From positions 1 to 64,000 of the forward strand of contig CALDEM010000014.1 in NCBI GenBank assembly GCA_937942435.1: a stretch of 64,000 nucleotides of DNA, read 5' to 3'. Made by a program: the position numbers and the translations under genes. The notes under the pieces are model-generated. The model had not been told where the DNA came from. It saw only the letters and a list, made by a program, of their open reading frames with translations, and did not search any database. Source of the stretch: an uncultured Saprospiraceae bacterium. GTDB taxonomy: Bacteria > Bacteroidota > Bacteroidia > Chitinophagales > Saprospiraceae. Position 1 is the stretch's first letter; each line of letters starts with the position of its first letter. Shown here one piece after another: positions 1 through 9,254 of this stretch.

Positions 1-1227
1 GCTGCTCAAAGAAATTTGTATCGTTCAGATGGTCAGATACGTATCATAGATTCTAAATACAAAAACACACCCTTTTCTTTTTTCAACAATCTTTTTCTTT
101 CCGCGAAGCAAATAGAAGAAGGACTGCCAGAAGAGGTATTATCTCATGAATTATGTCATATCAATCACTATCATAGTATAGATCGGGTCGTGGTAGAGTT
201 GATCTTGTTGATACAATGGTGGAATCCTTTTGCTCACTTGTTGATTAAATCTCTAAAAGAGAATCATGAGTTTACTGCTGATGACTATGCACTTAGATCG
301 AATGGAACTTCTAACGAGTTGATTGATCAAATTCTTAGCTATAGCACACGTGTTAATTCTAATCAATTGTTTCAGATTGGGTTTGCTCGGCATGCAGTGG
401 TACAGCGAATTAGGATGATAAGAATAAGAAGTAGAGTCGCTTCACCCTTTTTAGTAGCCCTTTCTGTGTTGGCAATGTTTGCCATTGCTATCTCTTGCAC
501 TGATTCGGTTGGAGACAGAAAAAAAGGAGAGCCAAAGAATATAGAATTAGTAACTGTAGTTGACGATAGGACAAATATTGAATTTGTCTACCCAAAGAGC
601 CTTATAGATAGAGCTTCTATCTCGGGAGATTTGTTGAATTTGCCGGAGTATAGATCCCCTAATCGAGAGCTGTTTAAAAAGTTTATCACAAACCCAGCTT
701 TTGAGATTTATTTGGATCAAAAAATCTTAAAAAGAGAGAACTACAAAACTTTAAAATATGAATCAGTGAAGTCTTTTGATGTTAAGGGTGTTTCATCTGT
801 AGACGGGAATACTGATTTTAGGGCTAATTTGTATACGCATGATGGATACTTTAAGATGATGAATACCATAATAACTCAAAGAAATGAGGATATGGATGCT
901 CTTATAAAAGAACACTTAAAAGTGGATTTACTCTGGAGTTCGTTAGAGCAGTATAAATTACAAGGTGGCGCGCCAGAGTCTGAGATACCAAAGCCAAAAA
1001 TAATTACTGAGGAGCTCTTTCTCAAGTTCAAGGATCCAAGGAAATTTAGAATTAAAATTGATAATAGAATAGCGAACCATTTAGATTTGAATCAAATGGA
1101 ACCGTCTGATTTTGGCTACTATGCCATTGATAATATTTCTGCGGGAAGAGGATGTAAAGCTCATTTAATTACAAAGGGTCAATTTGCTCTGTACATTGAT
1201 CAGTTGAGAAATGGATCGAAAAAATAG
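1..1227 (+). CDS. BlaR1-type M56 family metallopeptidase, 5' truncated by window
   Basis: The frame is open from base 1, so the TTG at base 16 is probably not the real start and the N-terminal membrane part lies outside the window. Visible are the zinc motif HELCH (residues 44-48 of the listed ORF), the downstream third-ligand region HEFTADDYAL, a transmembrane segment at about 140-160, and a roughly 240-residue extracytoplasmic C-terminal region that I do not recognise. This matches BlaR1/MecR1-like sensor peptidases of Bacteroidota, which normally follow a BlaI-type repressor and cleave it on signal. No repressor is visible because the upstream side is cut off. The target is unknown; antibiotic sensing should not be assumed. 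Confidence 0.85.
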   Translation, partial: AAQRNLYRSDGQIRIIDSKYKNTPFSFFNNLFLSAKQIEEGLPEEVLSHELCHINHYHSIDRVVVELILLIQWWNPFAHLLIKSLKENHEFTADDYALRSNGTSNELIDQILSYSTRVNSNQLFQIGFARHAVVQRIRMIRIRSRVASPFLVALSVLAMFAIAISCTDSVGDRKKGEPKNIELVTVVDDRTNIEFVYPKSLIDRASISGDLLNLPEYRSPNRELFKKFITNPAFEIYLDQKILKRENYKTLKYESVKSFDVKGVSSVDGNTDFRANLYTHDGYFKMMNTIITQRNEDMDALIKEHLKVDLLWSSLEQYKLQGGAPESEIPKPKIITEELFLKFKDPRKFRIKIDNRIANHLDLNQMEPSDFGYYAIDNISAGRGCKAHLITKGQFALYIDQLRNGSKK

Positions 1228-1245
1228 AATAGAAAGGACTGCAAA

Positions 1246-2277
1246 TCACAAACCCCCTCGTGCAGCCTTATACCGTCCTTTGCCAAACTTAGTGCCATTG
1301 AACTCTTCTGTCTTTCTTTTTTCAGCACGCTCTTCTTCTGGCAGTTGATTGAAGTCGCTACACTTTTGTGAGCAGCAACCTTGATATTGATCTTTACAAT
1401 TGTCACACTGGATAAAGAGGATGTGACAAGCATCATTAGCACAGTTGGTGTGGTTATCACATGATGAGCCGCATTGATGACACTTTGCGATCACATCTTC
1501 GCTGATGCGTTCTCCTAAGCGATCATCAAAAACAAAGTTCTTGCCGATGTACTTGTTTTCTAATCCTTGTTGTTTTGCTTGACGGGCATATTCTATGATG
1601 CCGCCGTCTAACTGGTAAAGATTGTCAAAACCACGATGCTTAAAGTAAGCTGTAGCTTTCTCACAGCGTATGCCACCTGTGCAGTACATGATGACTTTCT
1701 TTTCAGCATTTTCCGTAAGGATATCTTCTACTATCGGTAACGTCTCTCTGAAAGTCTCCACATCAGGTCTGATGGCTCCCTTGAAGTGGCCCACTTCACT
1801 TTCGTAATGATTACGCATATCGATAACGATCGAATCATCCTCCGCGGTGATGGCGTTATATTCTTCAGCAGAGATGTGTCTGGCATTGTCGGTTACATCA
1901 AATGACTCATCTTCTATCCCATCTGCCACAATCTTACTTTTGATCTTGATGATAAGCTTATAGAAAGACTTGCCGTCATCCTCCACGGCAATGTTTAGTC
2001 TGCAACCTTCGAGAAAGGTGATCTCGTTCATAAGCGCTCTAAAATGCTTCATCTCTGGTGATGGCACACTCACTTGGCCATTGATGCCTTCATGAGCTAC
2101 ATAGATGCGGCCAAAGGTGTTGACTTGGGATAGTAAGAGGTAGAGATGATCTCTGAACAGCTTTACATTGCCAATTTTGGCGTATTTGTAGAAAGAAAGC
2201 GTTGTTCTGGGTGTCTTAGTGGTTTCTAGTTGCTCCTTGAGGAGGCGTTTGTCCACGCGATTGTGTAGGCTACTCAT
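1246..2277 (-). CDS. trhO: tRNA uridine(34) 5-hydroxylase, rhodanese-like
   Basis: TrhO (YceA family) makes 5-hydroxyuridine at tRNA position 34 using oxygen. The 343-aa protein has an N-terminal acylphosphatase-like domain (about 25-120), a rhodanese domain (about 130-235) with the active-site loop CTGGIRCE (Cys199), and a C-terminal cysteine-rich region with several CxxC pairs (CHQCGSSC, CDNC, CCSQKC), as is usual for the family. It stands alone and converges on the M56 gene with an 18-nt gap. The start ATG at 2277 fits the family N terminus. Confidence 0.93.
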   Translation of the reverse strand: MSSLHNRVDKRLLKEQLETTKTPRTTLSFYKYAKIGNVKLFRDHLYLLLSQVNTFGRIYVAHEGINGQVSVPSPEMKHFRALMNEITFLEGCRLNIAVEDDGKSFYKLIIKIKSKIVADGIEDESFDVTDNARHISAEEYNAITAEDDSIVIDMRNHYESEVGHFKGAIRPDVETFRETLPIVEDILTENAEKKVIMYCTGGIRCEKATAYFKHRGFDNLYQLDGGIIEYARQAKQQGLENKYIGKNFVFDDRLGERISEDVIAKCHQCGSSCDNHTNCANDACHILFIQCDNCKDQYQGCCSQKCSDFNQLPEEERAEKRKTEEFNGTKFGKGRYKAARGGL

Positions 2278-2444
2278 AAGATGTTATTTAGTCCTAATGG
2301 CAGGTTAGGCAAATAGTCTCGCAAAGGTAAGTCATGATTATGTGATGAATCAAGCGGAACTTTTTAGCGATTCTGAGTATTAATTATTCTACTTGGGCTT
2401 TTTGGCTAAGTATTTGAAGTTATTTAAAGTGAAAACAACTTATC

Positions 2445-2819
2445 ATGGCTGCTAAATCTAATGAACTTACGAGATACTCAGATGAAGATCTCGCCGTATT
2501 TGAAACGCTCATCAATGAGAAACTTGTCGTTGCTCAAGAACAACTGAGCTCATATGAAGGGCAAATCTTAGAACTAGGACAAAGCGAAGAGGCTAAGTTC
2601 AAAAGCTTAGGGGAGTCTACCTCTCAGGCAGATAACGAGCGTTTGTTTGACATGGTGAGACGGCAGAAAAAATTAATGCATCACCTAGAGAATGCCAAAC
2701 TAAGGATCCAGAACAAAGTTTATGGAGTCTGCAGAGAGTCTGGCAAGCTGATATCTAAGGAGCGATTGATGGCTGTGCCGCATGCAACATTAAGCATAGA
2801 AGCAAAGCAAAGAAAATAG
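2445..2819 (+). CDS. TraR/DksA family protein with degenerate zinc finger
   Basis: This 124-aa protein has an N-terminal helical coiled-coil-like half and the C-terminal TraR/DksA signature YGVCRESGKLISKERLMAVP followed by HATLSIEAK. Only one of the four zinc-finger cysteines is left. This form is common in Bacteroidota, where the gene sits directly before lspA, as it does here (53 nt). DksA relatives bind RNA polymerase through the secondary channel; whether this variant does is inferred only. A second family member with all four cysteines lies at 34446-34775. Confidence 0.85.
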   Translation: MAAKSNELTRYSDEDLAVFETLINEKLVVAQEQLSSYEGQILELGQSEEAKFKSLGESTSQADNERLFDMVRRQKKLMHHLENAKLRIQNKVYGVCRESGKLISKERLMAVPHATLSIEAKQRK

Positions 2820-2872
2820 TAATTTTGGCGCACCAAGAAAGAAAGCATCTTTCAAGATTTAAATAGCGTCAT

Positions 2873-3661
2873 TTGAAGAAGTCTCACATACTTATACTGA
2901 TCGTACTGGGTGTCTTGCTCATAGATCAGGCGCTTAAGATTTACATAAAGACACATTATAGCATCGGTCAAGGCTTTGATATCCTTGGTTTGAGCTGGGC
3001 AAAGATCTTATTCATCGAGAATGATGGGATGGCCTTTGGTATTACTTTTGGCGAAAAGTGCCTCGGCGTTACACAAGAAGATGGATCTTGTACTGGCATC
3101 ATGCTGACCAAAGAATCTGGTAAATTGATACTTAGTCTCTTTAGGATCATCATGGTGGGATTTCTCTTTTACTTCATCAGAGAGCTGCTCAAGGCAAAAG
3201 AGTCCATGGGGCTCTTGATCTGCTTATCATTGATTTTAGCAGGAGCGATAGGCAATATCTTAGATAGTGCATTCTACGGATTGATGTTTAACGAGCCGTT
3301 GCACCATGGTGGAGTTGCAGAGTTATTCTCGGATCAACCGCGGTATGCACCTTTTCTCTTTGGTCGTGTTGTGGATATGTTTTACTTCCCGATGATCAAT
3401 ACCAACTTCCCTGATTGGTTTCCATTTTGGGGAGGAGATAGGTTTCAGTTTTTCAGACCTGTCTTCAATGTTGCGGATGCATCTATCTCAATCGGGGTAG
3501 CTTGCATATTGATCTTTCATCGGAGTTTTCTACAGAAGAAGAAAGAAGACCCTAAGGCAGAGGGAAGTGCTCAAACAGCGAGTACGGAGCCAGTTGAAAC
3601 TAACACTTCCGAGTCTAATGATTCAAGCCCTGAAGTATCCGAATCTCCAGCGGCCGAATAG
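2873..3661 (+). CDS. lspA: Lipoprotein signal peptidase (signal peptidase II)
   Basis: LspA cleaves the signal peptide of prolipoproteins in the inner membrane by aspartic protease chemistry. The start is TTG at 2873 (reading KKSHILIL), since no ATG is available in frame. Membrane segments are visible near residues 5-22, 82-100, 112-130 and 203-220. The catalytic aspartates are in GNILDSAFYG and NVADASISIG. At 262 aa it is longer than the roughly 160-aa E. coli enzyme because of an enlarged periplasmic loop and an acidic Ser/Glu/Pro-rich tail of about 40 residues; both are seen in Bacteroidota. Its stop codon abuts the stop of the convergent porZ-like gene. Confidence 0.93.
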   Translation: MKKSHILILIVLGVLLIDQALKIYIKTHYSIGQGFDILGLSWAKILFIENDGMAFGITFGEKCLGVTQEDGSCTGIMLTKESGKLILSLFRIIMVGFLFYFIRELLKAKESMGLLICLSLILAGAIGNILDSAFYGLMFNEPLHHGGVAELFSDQPRYAPFLFGRVVDMFYFPMINTNFPDWFPFWGGDRFQFFRPVFNVADASISIGVACILIFHRSFLQKKKEDPKAEGSAQTASTEPVETNTSESNDSSPEVSESPAAE

Positions 3662-5983
3662 CTACCGAAGTACCATAATCTTAGTAACAAAAGAGTCAGG
3701 CCGATCAAAAGCCCTTTGATCTGCACTAAAGACTAAGTAAATACCAGAGTTTACCCTGCGGCCCTCTAAATCATTGCCATCCCAGATGGCTTGTCCTCCA
3801 AGCGCCGTCATCTCGGAGACTAAGAGCCCATTGATATCTGTTATCTTGACATTGGCGTCGGTTACTAATCCCTTTATCGCGATAGGACCAGAATATGATG
3901 GCTCCACAGGGTTAGGATAAGCGTATACTTCGTTGGATCTATGAAAGACGGCCCCTTCGGTAGTCTCTGTGCGATAGGTGATGACACCTTTATCAGTCCC
4001 GATCCACATAACACCTTGTTCACCATCAAAAGCAAGAGCGTTGATGACATCATCGGGTATCGGGCTATTGTCAGTCGTAAAGTGAGCGATCTGGTTATCC
4101 CCTTGAGGAGATTGCACAAAGAGACCATTGCGCGTACCTAACCACTTACGATTAGCGCCATCCACTGCCATGGTATTGATCTGTTGATCTGCCAGCAAGA
4201 AGGCTCCGATACTATCTTGAAGAACTCTTCTCCTAACTCCGGCACACCGACTTACGTCAAATACATCTCCACCACAATCAAATATCACGGGTCCCTCATT
4301 AGTCCCTACCCAGACAGCACCATCGAGATCGATTACTACACTCAGTACAGTGTTAGTGGTAAGTTCACTTTCTGTGCTGGTTATCAATCTGGTTTGATCA
4401 TCCGCTATACTTTGTGCAGATGGGCCTGGATCATAGACTAGGACACCTGCGTTATTACCGTCGACGGGCATCCATAGATATCCATCAAGATCTATCTCAA
4501 GATCTGTGATAGCTCCAGTGCCAGGCACGCTGATGCTCTGCCACTGACCATCTGCGCGTAGGATGTTGAGCGGTTCAGGCGCATCATATGTAGACACCCA
4601 AAGATTTTCTTCTTCATCAAATGCTAATCCAGATACTCTTTCTCTTGCTGGATCTCCGATAGTGCCTCTTAGAGAAGAGTTAGTTTTGTTGTACAAAGTA
4701 TAATTATCGGCCTCCTGATCATATTCTAAAAGACCAGCCCAGTAGCTGCCAGCATATATCTTAGGTAGAGATGGATGATATGCAACCCGATACACATTGA
4801 GCAGATCCAATGCCGCGATCTGTGCATTGTCTATCTCGTTGAAGTTTTGCCAACTACCATCATTTTGCAAATAGAATCCTTCTCTTGCAAATAGGAAAGT
4901 GAAGTTCTCTGCTACACCTCCCGAGGCAATTAAAGCAGAGCCATCTTTCAAAACAATATCGCTCACATTTTCTGAAAAAGGAGCGTCGTATGAAGTGAAT
5001 GTACAAGTAGCTTGATAACTTTCTGCCATTCTAATTTTAGAAAACAGATCAGCATACCATACACGTCCTGACTCATCGAGTATGGCTTCTACAGGTATAC
5101 CTGCACAACTGCCACCTCGTCTTAAAGAGTTGTCGTCTTCATCAAAGAATAAAATCTGATTTGAAAAGTTAGGCCCTCTCCATCCTGCGATCAACCTGTC
5201 TTGCGTGGCTTGCAAAAACTGCAAATCAAGACCTCGTTCATCATGTATCTCAGACCAAGAAAAAGCGCTATCAGCTGATTTATAAACTGCACTTTCTACA
5301 CCTATGTAGATAAGGTTTTTATGGTTGACGATACTAGTTGATTTGTAAAGAGGGGGCAACCCTTCTTCTGTTCCTAAAAACAACCACTGGCTAAAGTCTG
5401 CTATGTTATTTTCTAATTGTGTATCGATGTAGTAGACGCCTTCTTGGCTGGCAGCGTAGATGATATCATCTTTGACAGTGATCTGATTGATACCTACACC
5501 CGTTAGGATGGTTGCTCCAAAATTATAATCTTGATTATCAAAGGCCACAATACCAAAATCGGTTGCAAAAAACGACGACCTATCATTGAGAAAGAATATG
5601 TCGTTAACTGTTTTGTTACCGATGATGGTTGTGTTAGATTCTATATTGGAGATGTTAGTAACATCATCGCCATTGACTATGTCGATATTGCTATTAGTAT
5701 AGATGATAAACAGTTGATTGTTGAAGGGATCCCATCTCACTTTTTCAATACCTATATCTGACAGACCATTTACTTTAGAAAGAAAGTTTACGCTGCCATC
5801 GCTTTTATCAATTGAAAAAACGCTGAGGGGCGTGCTATATATGATTTTCTCGTCGCTTTGTGTAACAGAAGTACCCTGCTGGTAGGGTAGAAAGTCTCTC
5901 CAAGTACCGATAGCTAAATCGCTTTGACCCTGTAGAGTAGTGGTTATAACAAGGAGAACATATATGAGTGCAAGTCTGAGCAT
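3662..5983 (-). CDS. porZ: PorZ-like type IX secretion system protein, beta-propeller
   Basis: This 773-aa secreted protein starts with a signal peptide (MLRLALIYVLLVITTTLQGQ). Many propeller blades of the two-component-regulator type follow, with repeated patterns such as LWVSTYDAPE, VWVGTNEGPV and MWIGTDKGV. The C-terminal domain begins at YAYPNPV and ends in VTKIMVLR, which is the form of a type IX sorting domain. The PorZ architecture is two propellers plus a retained C-terminal domain; PorZ belongs to the surface attachment complex that processes type IX cargo and adds A-LPS. The gene is followed by nadD on the opposite side of its promoter (2 nt gap). Another secreted propeller protein is possible but less likely. 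Confidence 0.8.
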   Translation of the reverse strand: MLRLALIYVLLVITTTLQGQSDLAIGTWRDFLPYQQGTSVTQSDEKIIYSTPLSVFSIDKSDGSVNFLSKVNGLSDIGIEKVRWDPFNNQLFIIYTNSNIDIVNGDDVTNISNIESNTTIIGNKTVNDIFFLNDRSSFFATDFGIVAFDNQDYNFGATILTGVGINQITVKDDIIYAASQEGVYYIDTQLENNIADFSQWLFLGTEEGLPPLYKSTSIVNHKNLIYIGVESAVYKSADSAFSWSEIHDERGLDLQFLQATQDRLIAGWRGPNFSNQILFFDEDDNSLRRGGSCAGIPVEAILDESGRVWYADLFSKIRMAESYQATCTFTSYDAPFSENVSDIVLKDGSALIASGGVAENFTFLFAREGFYLQNDGSWQNFNEIDNAQIAALDLLNVYRVAYHPSLPKIYAGSYWAGLLEYDQEADNYTLYNKTNSSLRGTIGDPARERVSGLAFDEEENLWVSTYDAPEPLNILRADGQWQSISVPGTGAITDLEIDLDGYLWMPVDGNNAGVLVYDPGPSAQSIADDQTRLITSTESELTTNTVLSVVIDLDGAVWVGTNEGPVIFDCGGDVFDVSRCAGVRRRVLQDSIGAFLLADQQINTMAVDGANRKWLGTRNGLFVQSPQGDNQIAHFTTDNSPIPDDVINALAFDGEQGVMWIGTDKGVITYRTETTEGAVFHRSNEVYAYPNPVEPSYSGPIAIKGLVTDANVKITDINGLLVSEMTALGGQAIWDGNDLEGRRVNSGIYLVFSADQRAFDRPDSFVTKIMVLR

Positions 5984-5985
5984 TA

Positions 5986-6558
5986 TTATTTGTACAGATG
6001 ACTGGTGTATAGATATTGGTAAACTTCATCAGGAACCAGATATTGTACAGACTTACCGTCTTTGATGGCTTTTCTTATAAATGTCGCAGAGATATTAAGA
6101 AGTGGTGCTTCTACTATTTTGACACGTGGATGATCTTGAAATTGATGCTCTTGGCTACCACTTCTCTTATAAACAAAGATATCGTGATGTTCTAATATCT
6201 GTTCGTAGTTTTTCCACTTATGAAACGACTTTAGATTATCACCACCCATGATCAGTGCAAATTCTTGTTTTTCGTATTTCTCCTTGAGATAAGTTAAGGT
6301 ATCTATCGTATAAGAAGGTGTGGGTAAGTCAAACTCTATCTTACTGGGACGGATGCGATCATTGTCCCCTACTGCAAGAGTCACTAAGTGATAGCGATCA
6401 TAATTAGAAGCAAGAGATTGTTTTTTCTTAAATGGACTTTGTGGAGAAACAACCATCCAGATTTTATCTATCTCTGTGTACTCGACCATGTGATTGGCTA
6501 TAATCATGTGCCCGATATGCACAGGATTAAAAGACCCAAAGAATAGTCCAATTTTCAT
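5986..6558 (-). CDS. nadD: Nicotinate-nucleotide adenylyltransferase
   Basis: NadD adenylates nicotinate mononucleotide to deamido-NAD in NAD synthesis. The nucleotidyltransferase motif GSFNPVHIGH is at the N terminus and the second motif appears as ISATFIRKAI near the C terminus. I chose the ATG at 6558 (190 aa, MKIGLFFGSF) over the ORF-track start at 6588, because the ten extra residues are not part of the fold. It is two nucleotides upstream of the porZ-like gene and probably co-transcribed with it. Confidence 0.94.
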   Translation of the reverse strand: MKIGLFFGSFNPVHIGHMIIANHMVEYTEIDKIWMVVSPQSPFKKKQSLASNYDRYHLVTLAVGDNDRIRPSKIEFDLPTPSYTIDTLTYLKEKYEKQEFALIMGGDNLKSFHKWKNYEQILEHHDIFVYKRSGSQEHQFQDHPRVKIVEAPLLNISATFIRKAIKDGKSVQYLVPDEVYQYLYTSHLYK

Positions 6559-6703
6559 CTTTTCATTTTTTGCTCCGCAAACATTCACAATGGAATCTCC
6601 ATTGCCTAAAAATGATCATCGCCCCTGTGTGTCGAAAATCAGTTTTCGTCATGTTCGGTTTCATAAGTAAGAGATTAGATGATTAACTCTTCTGATGTGT
6701 CTG

Positions 6704-7819
6704 CTAGCTACCCATCATCACCGGCATTACGAGCATGATTAGTTCCTCTTCGACTGGTTGATCAGAAGGAATCAATATGCCTGCACGATTAGGTGTAGAC
6801 AGTTTGATATTGATCTGATCTGTTGTTAATACACCTAACATCTCAATTAGAAACTTGGCATTGAAACCGATATTCATCGGATCACCTGTATACTCACATG
6901 ATAACTGCTCTGTTGCTTCATTACTAAAGTCAAGATCTTGAGCCGATATAGTCAAGCTGGCATCAGTTATGTTAAGCACAACTTGATTAGTTGATTTGTT
7001 AGCATAGATGGCTATACGTCTGAGTGAGTTAAGGAAGTCAACTCGATCAAGCGTCAGCTTATTAGCGTTATCGTAAGGGATCACTGCGTTATAATCAGGA
7101 TATTTTGCATCGATTAATCTGATGATCACTTGTGTATCTCCGAGGATAAAGAAGCAGTTGTTCTTATTGTATGATATTTCGACTGGGTCATCAGACTTAA
7201 GGGCATTCTTAAGTAAGACGAGTCCTTTCTTAGGTATGATAAAAGTTGTCGGATTAGCATGATCTTCTGTCTTAAAAGTATACTTAACCAACTTATGAGC
7301 ATCGGTGGCTACAAAGATGATACTCGACTCTTCGATCTGCACATAGACTCCTTGCATAGCCATACGCAACTCATCATTGCTGGTCGCAAATAAGGTCTTG
7401 TCCAAAGCACTCTTTACCAGATCTCCGCCCAAGTGGATCGTCTGTGTATCTTCTAACGCTGGCAGATCAGGAAAATCATCTGGACTGTCTCCAGCTAACT
7501 TATACTTACCATATGCGGAAGTGATCGTCACTGCCTTAACATTGTCATCTACATGAAATGTCACCGGCTGTTCTGGAAGCGCCTTAAGTGTATCGAGTAA
7601 TATCTTTGCAGTGATGGCGATCTGACCATCTTCTTCTCCATTAACTTCAACAGAAGTGATAATCGTAGTCTCAAGATTAGAGGCTGTTATAGTCAGCATA
7701 TTTCCCTTGAGGTTAAACAAATAGTCCTCAAGTATAGGCAGTACTGTGTTCGCTCCTACTACACCGTTGGCTAAGGATAACTTTTTCTGTAAGTCAGAAG
7801 AAGAGACGCTAAATTTCAT
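6704..7819 (-). CDS. dnaN: DNA polymerase III beta subunit, sliding clamp
   Basis: DnaN forms the dimeric ring that holds polymerase III on DNA. The 371-aa length and the start MKFSVSSSDLQKKL are typical, and three repeated clamp folds can be followed. Conserved stretches include KGLVLLKNAL and the C-terminal LIMLVMPVMM. No dnaA or recF is next to it. A TAttTTTG promoter box lies about 60 nt upstream on the minus strand. Confidence 0.96.
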   Translation of the reverse strand: MKFSVSSSDLQKKLSLANGVVGANTVLPILEDYLFNLKGNMLTITASNLETTIITSVEVNGEEDGQIAITAKILLDTLKALPEQPVTFHVDDNVKAVTITSAYGKYKLAGDSPDDFPDLPALEDTQTIHLGGDLVKSALDKTLFATSNDELRMAMQGVYVQIEESSIIFVATDAHKLVKYTFKTEDHANPTTFIIPKKGLVLLKNALKSDDPVEISYNKNNCFFILGDTQVIIRLIDAKYPDYNAVIPYDNANKLTLDRVDFLNSLRRIAIYANKSTNQVVLNITDASLTISAQDLDFSNEATEQLSCEYTGDPMNIGFNAKFLIEMLGVLTTDQINIKLSTPNRAGILIPSDQPVEEELIMLVMPVMMGS

Positions 7820-7880
7820 TGGTTATGTTTTCGATAAATGACATGAGTCATGATAGCAATATGCTATAAACCATAGCCCG

Positions 7881-7888
7881 CAAAAATA
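7881..7888 (-). promoter_or_regulatory. Candidate -7 box for dnaN
   Basis: The minus strand reads TATTTTTG, a match to the Bacteroidota TAnnTTTG -7 element, 62 nt upstream of the dnaN start in the divergent region shared with the M16 gene. No clear -33 TTTG was found at the expected distance. Confidence 0.5.
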
Positions 7889-7953
7889 GAAGATTGTAAG
7901 GACATGGTTATCTCGATCATAAATATACTTTTACATCCGTTATTAACGACCCT

Positions 7954-9243
7954 ATGAGTCAACTAGATTATCTATCCAAACCTCCAGAGATCCTCCCGAT
8001 CAGGAAGATCATAACACCTGAGGTAATTAATTATCACTCGGAGCAGGATGTCCCTGTATACGAAATCAGAAAAGAAGGATGCGGCATTGTTACCATAGAA
8101 CTTGTTTTTAATGCGGGCCGACCATTAGAGTCTACAAAGCTTGTCTCTGGAGTATGTGCCGCTTTGCTAAGAGAAGGAGCAGGCTCTTATAGCAGTGAAG
8201 TGATCTCAGAAGAACTAGACTTTATGGGTGCCACTCTGTCCATCCAATCGAGTATGGACTTTATAACTGTCAAGGGTGTTTGCTTGAAGCAGCATTTAGC
8301 TAAGTTTTTAGATATGGTCGGTGTGATCATCAGCGAACCACACTTTAAAAAAGAAGAGTGGCTGCTACACAAGAAGAAGAGCATAGAGCGACTAAAGGTC
8401 CAGTTGGCTAAAACAGACATCCTCTCTTATCGAGCAGTTACTGAGGCAATGTATGGTTCTGATCATCCATATGGATATAACAGTGCACCCGAGTATTATG
8501 ACTTAGTAACTGTTGACTTGCTTCATGACCATCATCAGCAACATATCGTAGCAGACAACTGTCAAGTCTTTGTTGCTGGCGATATCTCTGATATAGATCG
8601 CAAGAAGATAGATCAACTCTGTCTCAATATCCTGAAGGGAGAAAGGCAAGATCGCCATTATACTACTCCAAGTGTGGGTAGCGCTCCACGGCAAATATCT
8701 TTATCAGGAGGAACACATCAGTCATCGATTAGGATCGCTCGAAAGGCATTCAATAGAAAACATAAAGATTTTATTGGACTCAATTATGTTTGTAATCTTT
8801 TAGGTGGATATTTTGGTTCGCGTCTGGTGTCAGAATTAAGAGAGAATAAAGGGCTGACTTATGGCATATACAGTTCGATGGATAGTCACCTACACGACGG
8901 AGATTTTATGATATCTACCGAAGTAGCCAATGAAAACTTAAGCGAAACTTTAGATGGCATCTATCAGGAGATGGAAAGACTTAGATCAGATCTTGTTTCT
9001 GACGAAGAACTTGAGTTAGTCAACAACTATATGATGGGTAACTACTTAAACCTATTTGATGGTCCATTCAATAGTATTAGGGCAATAAAATCATTAGCTT
9101 TGTCGAGCATTCCCTTGGACGAATTAGACACCCTTATTAAGTCATCTCTATCATTTGATGCTAATCAAATACGTGATATAGCAATCAAGTATCTAGATAG
9201 GAATGATTTTTGGGAAGTAATTGTAGGTCACCACAAAGAGTGA
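7954..9243 (+). CDS. M16 family peptidase homologue, catalytically inactive form
   Basis: The 429-aa length and the order of blocks match the two-domain M16 (insulinase/processing peptidase) fold, for example the C-terminal glycine-rich LGGYFGSRLVSELRENKGLT. Where active members have the zinc motif HxxEH, this protein reads CAALLREGAG, so it lacks the metal ligands. Such proteins usually act as the non-catalytic partner of an active M16 subunit, but no active partner is in this window. No signal peptide is visible. It lies 11 nt upstream of mreB and may share its promoter. Confidence 0.85.
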   Translation: MSQLDYLSKPPEILPIRKIITPEVINYHSEQDVPVYEIRKEGCGIVTIELVFNAGRPLESTKLVSGVCAALLREGAGSYSSEVISEELDFMGATLSIQSSMDFITVKGVCLKQHLAKFLDMVGVIISEPHFKKEEWLLHKKKSIERLKVQLAKTDILSYRAVTEAMYGSDHPYGYNSAPEYYDLVTVDLLHDHHQQHIVADNCQVFVAGDISDIDRKKIDQLCLNILKGERQDRHYTTPSVGSAPRQISLSGGTHQSSIRIARKAFNRKHKDFIGLNYVCNLLGGYFGSRLVSELRENKGLTYGIYSSMDSHLHDGDFMISTEVANENLSETLDGIYQEMERLRSDLVSDEELELVNNYMMGNYLNLFDGPFNSIRAIKSLALSSIPLDELDTLIKSSLSFDANQIRDIAIKYLDRNDFWEVIVGHHKE

Positions 9244-9254
9244 GGTTAAAGTAA

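Noticed and set aside
3874-5761. Several ORFs of 60-90 aa overlapping the porZ-like gene on both strands
   Set aside because: They are shadows of a long, clearly coding 773-aa frame and show no family features.
6620-6650. CGAAAA-TCAG-TTTTCG hairpin downstream of dnaN
   Set aside because: Only 6 bp, no T-tract on the dnaN strand; too weak to call a terminator.
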